A stretch of DNA of 10,641 bases, taken from NCBI GenBank assembly GCA_002404055.1, contig DHIZ01000433.1, forward strand, positions 1 through 10,641. Direction: 5' to 3'. The notes below the pieces were generated by a model that was not told where the DNA came from, ran no database searches, and worked only from the letters and a program-made list of their open reading frames with translations. The position numbers and the translations under genes were made by a program. Positions 5,364-10,641 of this stretch are shown piece by piece. Origin of the DNA: Chloroflexi bacterium UBA4733. GTDB lineage: Bacteria; Chloroflexota; UBA4733. Numbering within the stretch: position 1 is the first letter of the stretch; each line of letters opens with the position of its first letter.

Positions 5364-7199
5364 ATGCGCGCGATGAGCGGCAACACGGATGGGCACAGCC
5401 CCAGGCGGTGGGGCAGAGTGATGGCGGGAGGGCTCTTGTCGGCAATCCTGCTCCTGAGCGGCTGCGGTAGCAGCCTGCCGGGTATCTCTCAATTGACGGA
5501 GGCGGCCAGCAGCCGCCTGGCGGCCGCCGGGTCGGCGGCGGCGTCCGGCACTGCAGCGGTCGGGGCCGCCGAGACCGGGGCTTCGGCCAGTTCGGCCATC
5601 GGGACAACCGACACCGCTGGGTCCGCACGTCCGGTCGTGTCCGCTCGTACCGGCGGATCGACGAGTGCCACCGCCGCGACCACACGCGCCGTCACTACGA
5701 CCGGTGGCAAGGCGCGGTCGGCAGCCTCGAACACGTCAGGAACGACCGTGGTGGCACCGGGTGGCTTCGGCAACGTCGACGCGTGCAAACTCGTCACGAA
5801 AGCCGAGGCTTCCACGTTGCTCGGTGGCCCGGCCCGCGTCAGCGTCGTCGGTGACTCCGTGTCCGACGGCAGTTTCTCCCAATCGTGCATGTATAGCCTG
5901 GGCGCCGGCGCCGTCGGGTCGGCCCTCGGCGTCCTTGGCGCGGCAACCCCACAGAGCGGCGGCGAGCGGAGCGCCAACATGATCGTCGAAATCTATCCGG
6001 CTTCGGGAGCGAGCTGGTTCAAGCATGATCAGGGTACCGTCCAGACCGGCATCGGCGATCAGTATTTTCTCAAGGGCGTGGGGCGCGCAGGCAACACGCA
6101 GTCGGGTGGGATCACGGTGCTGAAAGGCGACGCGGCGGTCGGCATCAGTGTGCTCACCGACCCCAGCAAGGCGCTCTCCGCCGAGCAGTATCGGGAGATG
6201 GGCCGCAAAGCGGTGAGCCGCCTGCCGGAGCAGACTTCGGGACCAGCACCGGCGCCACCCAAGTTCGTGCCTGGGACGCCGACTGCCGTCCCTCCGCCGG
6301 CGGCGCCGACCGCCGCGATCCCCGCCATGCCGACCCCGAGTCCCGCCGTCAAGGCCGTTACCGCCAGTATTCAGGCGGCATTGAAGGCGGCCCAGGCGGG
6401 CGATCTCGCCAAGGCACGCGCCGCCTATGCGCCGGTCGCCCAGCAGTGGGCGGCCATCCCCAACGACGGCAAGCTGGCAACGCCCGAATTGTACGCCGCG
6501 GTCACCGCCGGCATCAAGCAAACCGATGACGTGATGGCGAGCACCGACACCGACGCGCCAGCGGCGGCGAGCGCGCTCTCCGACCTGGCGGACGCGGTGG
6601 ACGCCGCGCTGGCGTCGGCACCCGCGATGGCGCTTGCGGCGGCCATGGCGCCGCAACTCGCGGCGTTCGGGACAGCGGGCGCGGGAATGGCAACGCCGAT
6701 CGCCGAAAGCGCCGACCAGAATGGCGCTTGCGCCCTGATTACCAAGGCCGAAGCAGACGCCGTGCTTGGCGGCAGTTCCGAGGTCCAGACGTTACCAAGC
6801 TTCGACAGCAGCGTGCGATCGTGTCGCTTTGTGCTGTTGTCCACGCCGAAAAGCAACTCCAACACGACGAGTTCCATGACATGCACGACGATGACCGCCG
6901 GAGGCACCTCGTGCGTCGGCACGGCATCGGTCGACATGACGAAAATCGGCCTGATTAGCCTGGAACTACATCTGACGGGTGGGAGAAACTGGTACGCCGA
7001 GAACGAGCAGCACATGAATGACTATCGGTCCGGCGCCGACATCGGTGATCAGTTCTACGCCACGGGTGCTCTTGCGATCTGGGTGCTGAAAGGCGACCAG
7101 GCGTTCAGCATCACCATGCCACCCTTCACCGACTTCACCGGCACGCCGATCGCGGAGATGAAGGGGCTGGCCGCGAAGGCGGCGAGCCGGCTGCACTGA
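5364..7199 (+). CDS. Lipoprotein with two DUF3558-like domains
   Basis: The 611-residue product starts with a basic n-region (RRWGR), a hydrophobic core and lipobox LSGC with Cys34. An Ala/Ser/Thr-rich tether runs from about 38 to 133. Domain A (about 138-287) opens with DACKLVTKAEASTLLGG and domain B (about 454-610) with GACALITKAEADAVLGG. Each has a second Cys about 31-34 residues on (Cys141/Cys175; Cys456/Cys487), a later IGDQ(Y/F) motif and a 'LKGD.A..I' strand, and ends in a helix closing with SRL. The pattern resembles DUF3558-type actinobacterial lipoproteins ('CALLT.AEV...LG'), but that family name is my best guess. Between them a Pro-rich hinge (292-327) leads to an Ala-rich, probably all-helical stretch (about 328-435). 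Domain B has extra cysteines at 507 and 517. AAGGAG stands seven bases before the start. The ligand is unknown; it is likely anchored on the outer face of the membrane. Confidence 0.87.
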   Translation: MRAMSGNTDGHSPRRWGRVMAGGLLSAILLLSGCGSSLPGISQLTEAASSRLAAAGSAAASGTAAVGAAETGASASSAIGTTDTAGSARPVVSARTGGSTSATAATTRAVTTTGGKARSAASNTSGTTVVAPGGFGNVDACKLVTKAEASTLLGGPARVSVVGDSVSDGSFSQSCMYSLGAGAVGSALGVLGAATPQSGGERSANMIVEIYPASGASWFKHDQGTVQTGIGDQYFLKGVGRAGNTQSGGITVLKGDAAVGISVLTDPSKALSAEQYREMGRKAVSRLPEQTSGPAPAPPKFVPGTPTAVPPPAAPTAAIPAMPTPSPAVKAVTASIQAALKAAQAGDLAKARAAYAPVAQQWAAIPNDGKLATPELYAAVTAGIKQTDDVMASTDTDAPAAASALSDLADAVDAALASAPAMALAAAMAPQLAAFGTAGAGMATPIAESADQNGACALITKAEADAVLGGSSEVQTLPSFDSSVRSCRFVLLSTPKSNSNTTSSMTCTTMTAGGTSCVGTASVDMTKIGLISLELHLTGGRNWYAENEQHMNDYRSGADIGDQFYATGALAIWVLKGDQAFSITMPPFTDFTGTPIAEMKGLAAKAASRLH

Positions 7200-7231
7200 G
7201 CGCCGCCGATCACAATGGAAAGGATCGCAGC

Positions 7232-7564
7232 ATGAGAGCCTTGACCATCGTTGCGCTGGCCACGAGCACGGCGCTATTCCTGGCTGGCTGCGGCGCCGCT
7301 GCGACCGGTGAGGCGCCAAGCGCCCCAGCCGTCGCCCCAAGCGTGTTATCTTCGGCAACGGGAGCAGGGGCGCCTCCGGCATCGGCGCAGATGACGCCCA
7401 CCGCCAGGGGTGAAAGTAGCGCGGTGGCGACAACTGCCCGCAAGGCGCCGGTGAGTGGGGTCTCGACCGCTGCAACGGCGGCCGTGGCGGGCGAGGCGGC
7501 CACTAGCGCGCCGAAGGCGGCGAGCGGACCGCTCGGTCAAGTGCGGCGCCGGCACACCCAGTGA
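7232..7564 (+). CDS. Lipoprotein N-terminal half, probably cut short by a frameshift
   Basis: The 110-residue frame consists only of a lipoprotein signal (MRALTIVALATSTALFLAGC, Cys20) and an Ala/Ser/Thr/Pro-rich tether, then stops with no folded domain. GAAAGGA seven bases upstream marks a good start. The paralogue just upstream has the same signal and tether but continues into a Cys-containing domain. That domain is present immediately downstream in the -1 frame (7561-8187), which is open back to a stop at 7504. The simplest reading is one lipoprotein gene of about 318 residues, 7232-8187, broken by a one-base deletion somewhere in 7507-7564, or a sequencing/assembly error there. A real two-gene arrangement with a GTGA overlap is less likely. 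As it stands, the product would be an anchored tether with nothing on it. Confidence 0.75.
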   Translation: MRALTIVALATSTALFLAGCGAAATGEAPSAPAVAPSVLSSATGAGAPPASAQMTPTARGESSAVATTARKAPVSGVSTAATAAVAGEAATSAPKAASGPLGQVRRRHTQ

Positions 7565-8187
7565 GTGCCATGACCTGCGCCATGTTCCCGGCAGCGGAAC
7601 TCCTGGCCGCGGTGCAGAGCGTGGCTCCAAAGACGACACTGGTCGGGTCCACCACCAAGACCAGCGGCGCGTACGAGCCGCTCGAGTGCGACTTCCAGCT
7701 CGAGGGCCATCAGACGGATGTCCCGCATCCCGTCGACATCCGGGTCGTCCTGAACGACGGGGTCGATCAATTGCCCAGTAGTGGACAGGGTCAGCAACAG
7801 GACCGGCTCAGAAACAAGAAAGTGTTCGACGAGGAGAACGACAAGGCCACCAAGTCCATCCTGGGTGATGCTACCAGTGAGTCGCAGGAGCTCTATGTGC
7901 CGTCAGCGGGCCTAGGCGACGGATCGTACTTCAAGGACTACATCGTCCGGGATCCGGACAGCCACGCCGGACGATCGGTGGAGAGCGCCCTGTACCTCAT
8001 GCGCGGCGGGGCGCCGTTCTCCGCCGAGGTCTGGCTGGAATATAACGCCCATCCGGATAGCGACGAGGCCGATATCGCCCCGGAAAGCGATCCCTTCCAG
8101 AACGAGGCGCGCCACACCGCCGCCGGTGCTATCGCCAAGGTCATCCTCACCAAGCTTGACGCGGTCGTGGCATCGCCGCCGCACTGA
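7561..8187 (+). CDS. DUF3558-like domain, displaced downstream half of a lipoprotein
   Basis: This 208-codon frame can start at GTG 7561, which overlaps the previous stop by four bases (GTGA), but it has no Shine-Dalgarno sequence and no signal peptide. It begins almost directly with MTCAMFPAAELLAAVQ and has a second Cys at 43 (LECDF), a 'GLGDGSYFKDYI' segment and an 'LMRGGAPFSAEVWLEY' strand, and ends in a helix AAGAIAKVILTKL. This follows the order of domains A and B of the upstream 611-residue lipoprotein (Cys...Cys, IGDQYF, LKGDAAVGI, closing helix). A paired-Cys extracytoplasmic domain without an export signal makes little sense alone, so it is probably the C-terminal part of the gene starting at 7232. 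In-frame codons just upstream (SSAAPAHPV) look like more tether, which supports the fusion. The central region (residues 69-110) is charged and differs from the paralogues. Confidence 0.72.
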   Translation: MSAMTCAMFPAAELLAAVQSVAPKTTLVGSTTKTSGAYEPLECDFQLEGHQTDVPHPVDIRVVLNDGVDQLPSSGQGQQQDRLRNKKVFDEENDKATKSILGDATSESQELYVPSAGLGDGSYFKDYIVRDPDSHAGRSVESALYLMRGGAPFSAEVWLEYNAHPDSDEADIAPESDPFQNEARHTAAGAIAKVILTKLDAVVASPPH

Positions 8188-8346
8188 CGCCGAACAGAGC
8201 AGAGAATAATTCGGTGAGCGCTCTCAACATAGCCGCCCCGTCATCGCCTCCGCCGCCGCCGCGGTGGAGCATGGGGCGCCGACCGAGAGCATGTGTTCCG
8301 CGCTGTAGGCAGTACGGGCGCTGAGCCGAGAATAGGAACAGTACGG
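8188..8346. other. 159-bp gap before the FnIII lipoprotein gene
   Basis: This is the widest gap in the + strand cluster. It contains the palindrome GAGCGCTC (8216-8223), an imperfect CTCC(G)CC/GG(T)GGAG stem around 8240-8263 and two copies of CAGTACGG (near 8310 and 8339). I see no strong -35/-10 pair, but the position would suit an internal promoter for the last two genes. Confidence 0.25.
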
Positions 8347-8811
8347 ATGCGCACAGTACCACTGGTCGTGAGGATGCTGGCGCTTGCCGTCACCTTGGCG
8401 GGCTGCAACGTTAACCCGCCAGCAACAGTCCGTACGCCAGGCGTGGCTTCCGCTACAGCCCAACAGCATGCCCCGGCAGCCGGCGCGACCGCCGCACAGA
8501 CTGGCCAGGCGTCGGCGGGTGCAGCTACGCCGTCCGCAGGACAGGGTGGGGTGACGGCTGAGGCGCTCGACACGGTTATCAAGTTGACTTGGCAGCCCGT
8601 GCCGGGCGCTTCGGGCTACCTGGTCTACCGCGACGGCGGCACGACGCCCCTGAACCCGAAGCCGGTCACGAGCCCCACGTTCAAGGACATTGGGCTGACG
8701 AATGGACGTCCTTACCGCTACGTCGTCGCGGCGACCGATGGGGCGGGACAGCCGGGTCAACGATTGTCTGAAGTGCATGCGACGCCTGCCCTTTTGCAAG
8801 GAGGTCCTTAA
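8347..8811 (+). CDS. Lipoprotein with a fibronectin type III-like domain
   Basis: The 154-residue product has a short basic n-region, a hydrophobic core and lipobox LAGC with Cys20. An Ala/Thr/Gln/Pro tether of about 50 residues follows, then one beta-sandwich domain (about 75-147). FnIII hallmarks are clear: 'IKLTWQPVPGASGYLVYRDG', 'FKDIGLTNGRPYRYVVAATDGAG' and a final 'LSEVHATP', with the conserved Trp and Tyr positions of the fold. Such domains usually mediate protein or carbohydrate contacts on the cell surface and are not catalytic. The start at 8347 is preferred because the signal peptide begins there and AGGA lies nine bases upstream; the frame is open to 8293, but that extension adds polar residues before the signal. 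Its TAA stop overlaps the ATG of the next gene by one base, so the two are probably translationally coupled and their products may work together. Confidence 0.85.
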   Translation: MRTVPLVVRMLALAVTLAGCNVNPPATVRTPGVASATAQQHAPAAGATAAQTGQASAGAATPSAGQGGVTAEALDTVIKLTWQPVPGASGYLVYRDGGTTPLNPKPVTSPTFKDIGLTNGRPYRYVVAATDGAGQPGQRLSEVHATPALLQGGP

Positions 8812-10641
8812 TGCAGTGGTTAGCACTATCCAGGCGCTCTCTACAGCTTCTGGCCTGTGTCACGCTGCTTGCCCTGGCCCCGCTTCCGCGCGGCGGGCAG
8901 CCGGCGGCAGCCCTAGCCGCCGGGCCGCCCGCTGGGCCGACGCCGGCCGTAGCGTTGTCCTCGCCCCAAACGCCGCCCACACTCCAGGATGCCCTCGACA
9001 TCTTGGTGAGTCAAACCTTCAGCCCCACCGGTTGGCAACTCACGAAGTTGCGCTCGCAGTTGGACCAGGCGTCTCCCCAAGGAAGCGCACTCCAGCAAGC
9101 CGGAAATGGCCACTGGCATGTTGAGCTACAGGATGACAAGCAGCAACCGCTGACGCTGGACGGCGTGCTGGCTTTCTCCGTCGAGACCGAGAACGCGGAT
9201 ACCACGGAATCCGCCGTCACGGCGAAGGTTAGCGGCACGCTCCAGGGCTCCGGTGTCGAGGTGGCCCTGGATACGGATGTGTCAGGACGAACGAACCCTG
9301 ACAGCAGCAGCCGGTCCTTGCATACGGTCCTGAAACTGACACGCTCCGGACAGACGAACACGATCGGGCTCATGCAATCGGACGACACCAAGAACCTGGC
9401 CTACGGGTTGAGCGAGACCCGCGACCGAACTGTACTCCAACGCGATGCGATAAAGGATGATTCCACGCGCACGATAACCGTGCGCGACTTCGGCGGCGAG
9501 AGCGAAGTCTGGCTGAAGGGGATGGTTGGTCCAGGCCCCGGGCAACCCGCCGTGGTGAGCGCCGATATGCACTTCTTTCAGCGTGCCACGAACCGTGACC
9601 TCGTCAACTTCTATGACCGTTTCGATGCGGAAGTGGCCGGAAAAAAATTCACGTTGCCGTCGCCGGGCACAGTGACGACGACGCCGGATGGCCAGATTCA
9701 CTCCGACCTGGTCATGGTGGATAGCCAGGGAAAGCCGGTCAGCCATGGCGCAGAGAAGGCCCCCGGACTGGCGGCGCCGCTGCCCAACCCGAACGGTGCC
9801 CACGCCGGCTTGTTTGAGTTGGCGGGATGGGCGCCCCGGCTGGCAGCGAGCCCCGCTGCTCCGTCAGCCTACACCTGTAGCAATGGCGCCCTCGCCGTCG
9901 CCGCCGCCGCCATCGTCATTGGGGCGGTGCTAGCGCTCGTCGCCGTCGCCGCCGTGGCGGCCGCGCCGGTGTCCGTCGTCCTCGTGACCGCGGCGGGCGT
10001 CGCTATCGTCCCGACGGCGGCGGTGAGCGCAGGATTCATCACTGGGGTGGGCTTGGCAAGTATTGGCGCGTCGCTGGCCGGCGTCGGCACGGCGGTGGCA
10101 GGCTGTAACGCCGATCCCTCCTTTATCGTCGCCGACATTCGTTCCACCGACGAGCAAGCAAACGCCGCTCCGATCCAGATCACCCGCGTCTCCGGTGGGT
10201 TGCTCACGGCCGGAGCGGCTCCCAGTCCGCCCGCCGCCACGGTTAGTGGCCGTTCGCCCGGCTCGCTGCCTCGTGACGGCGGTGCCCAGCACAATCCGGA
10301 TCGTCCCGAGAACTTCGTCAGCGGCGCTGTTCCCTCCAAAGCCACACAGCTTGGCGCCTGGATCTGGGACGCAACTCGCTCCTACGGCGCCGCGCCCAGC
10401 CATACGCAGGCACTGGCAGACGGTCCGCAACAGCACTACTTCCTGCACGCTGCCAGACCCCTCGCCCTCACGGCCGACGACAACCTCATTCAGTACATCT
10501 ACCTTGACCCGCAGCACCCGCCGGTCGAGCTCTACGTGCAGTTCTACACCGGTGACGGCGATGGCGAGCATCGCGCCTACTGGGGGGATGACCGGGTGCA
10601 GACCGGCGGCAAGGCCGGCACTGCCTCCCTCTATCCGATGT
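8811..10641 (+). CDS. Large secreted protein with hydrophobic core segment, 3' end outside window
   Basis: The frame runs from ATG 8811 to the window edge without a stop (610 codons seen). AAGGAGG lies six bases upstream, and the start overlaps the previous stop (TAATG). A Sec signal peptide (residues 1 to about 36, cleavage near ALA-AG) is followed by a Pro/Ala linker. A polar, beta-rich region spans about 57-340. An Ala/Val/Gly-rich hydrophobic block (about 359-431) is flanked by Cys356 and Cys432 and could form two or more membrane helices. From about 514 a domain reads GAWIWD...QQHYFLHAARPL...IQYIYLDPQHPPVELYVQFY...GEHRAYWGDD. This resembles a beta-sandwich domain I know from Chloroflexota, cyanobacterial and RHS-like surface proteins ('HQHYF...YVYLDP.NPP.E.MLQW...WEHRAYWG'), of unproven function. 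It could be a surface adhesin, an RHS-like polymorphic protein or a membrane-inserting effector; the missing C-terminus would decide. Confidence 0.85.
   Translation, partial: MQWLALSRRSLQLLACVTLLALAPLPRGGQPAAALAAGPPAGPTPAVALSSPQTPPTLQDALDILVSQTFSPTGWQLTKLRSQLDQASPQGSALQQAGNGHWHVELQDDKQQPLTLDGVLAFSVETENADTTESAVTAKVSGTLQGSGVEVALDTDVSGRTNPDSSSRSLHTVLKLTRSGQTNTIGLMQSDDTKNLAYGLSETRDRTVLQRDAIKDDSTRTITVRDFGGESEVWLKGMVGPGPGQPAVVSADMHFFQRATNRDLVNFYDRFDAEVAGKKFTLPSPGTVTTTPDGQIHSDLVMVDSQGKPVSHGAEKAPGLAAPLPNPNGAHAGLFELAGWAPRLAASPAAPSAYTCSNGALAVAAAAIVIGAVLALVAVAAVAAAPVSVVLVTAAGVAIVPTAAVSAGFITGVGLASIGASLAGVGTAVAGCNADPSFIVADIRSTDEQANAAPIQITRVSGGLLTAGAAPSPPAATVSGRSPGSLPRDGGAQHNPDRPENFVSGAVPSKATQLGAWIWDATRSYGAAPSHTQALADGPQQHYFLHAARPLALTADDNLIQYIYLDPQHPPVELYVQFYTGDGDGEHRAYWGDDRVQTGGKAGTASLYPM

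Noticed and set aside
5736..6656. 306-codon open frame on the minus strand
   Set aside because: Antisense to the two-domain lipoprotein; Arg/Gly/His-rich composition typical of a high-GC shadow, and no ribosome site.
8823..8858. Lipobox-like LLAC at residues 13-16 of the large secreted protein
   Set aside because: The hydrophobic stretch before the Cys is too short; a Sec signal peptide cleaved near residue 36 fits better.
9930..10571. 213-codon minus-strand frame opposite the large secreted protein
   Set aside because: Composition is typical of a GC shadow, and the plus-strand frame is strongly supported by its start site and domain motifs.
1..10641. CRISPR array, insertion sequence or transposase
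   Set aside because: No regularly spaced direct repeats with unique spacers, no transposase-like protein and no terminal inverted repeats were seen.

Overview
The window is high-GC bacterial DNA in which almost every gene has a clear Shine-Dalgarno sequence. No taxonomic marker gene is present. A large XRE-HTH/NB-ARC/TPR regulator, DUF4282, Ala/Thr/Ser-rich lipoproteins and a secreted protein with an 'EHRAYWG'-type domain would together fit a Chloroflexota-like bacterium (Thermomicrobia-like), or less likely an actinobacterium. This placement is inference.

Left end (1-404): no complete large gene. It holds a leftward sigma70-type promoter (TTGACA-N17-TATGCT) flanked by two perfect dyads, a possible 9-codon leader peptide, and a leftward tRNA-Pro(GGG)-like gene whose D-loop lacks the usual GG. 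The stop codon of the neighbouring regulator lies inside this tRNA.

Regulatory pair (381-3777): a leftward 896-aa regulator (HTH, nucleotide-binding domain, six 40-residue TPR-like units) is transcribed divergently from a small cupin protein. The roughly 200-bp gap between them carries an exact tandem 10-bp repeat that could be an operator.

Envelope-protein locus (3861 to the right edge, all on +): a LolA/LppX-like lipoprotein; a DUF4282 two-helix membrane protein; a 611-aa lipoprotein with two copies of a DUF3558-like Cys-containing domain; a third such lipoprotein split by an apparent frameshift; a fibronectin-III-like lipoprotein; and a large secreted protein, overlapping the previous gene by one base and cut by the window edge. 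Four of the six products have lipoboxes, and all are predicted to be membrane-bound or exported. They probably act together at the cell surface. Nothing in the sequence identifies a substrate, so the function of the locus is unknown. This is the most likely place for an undescribed system.
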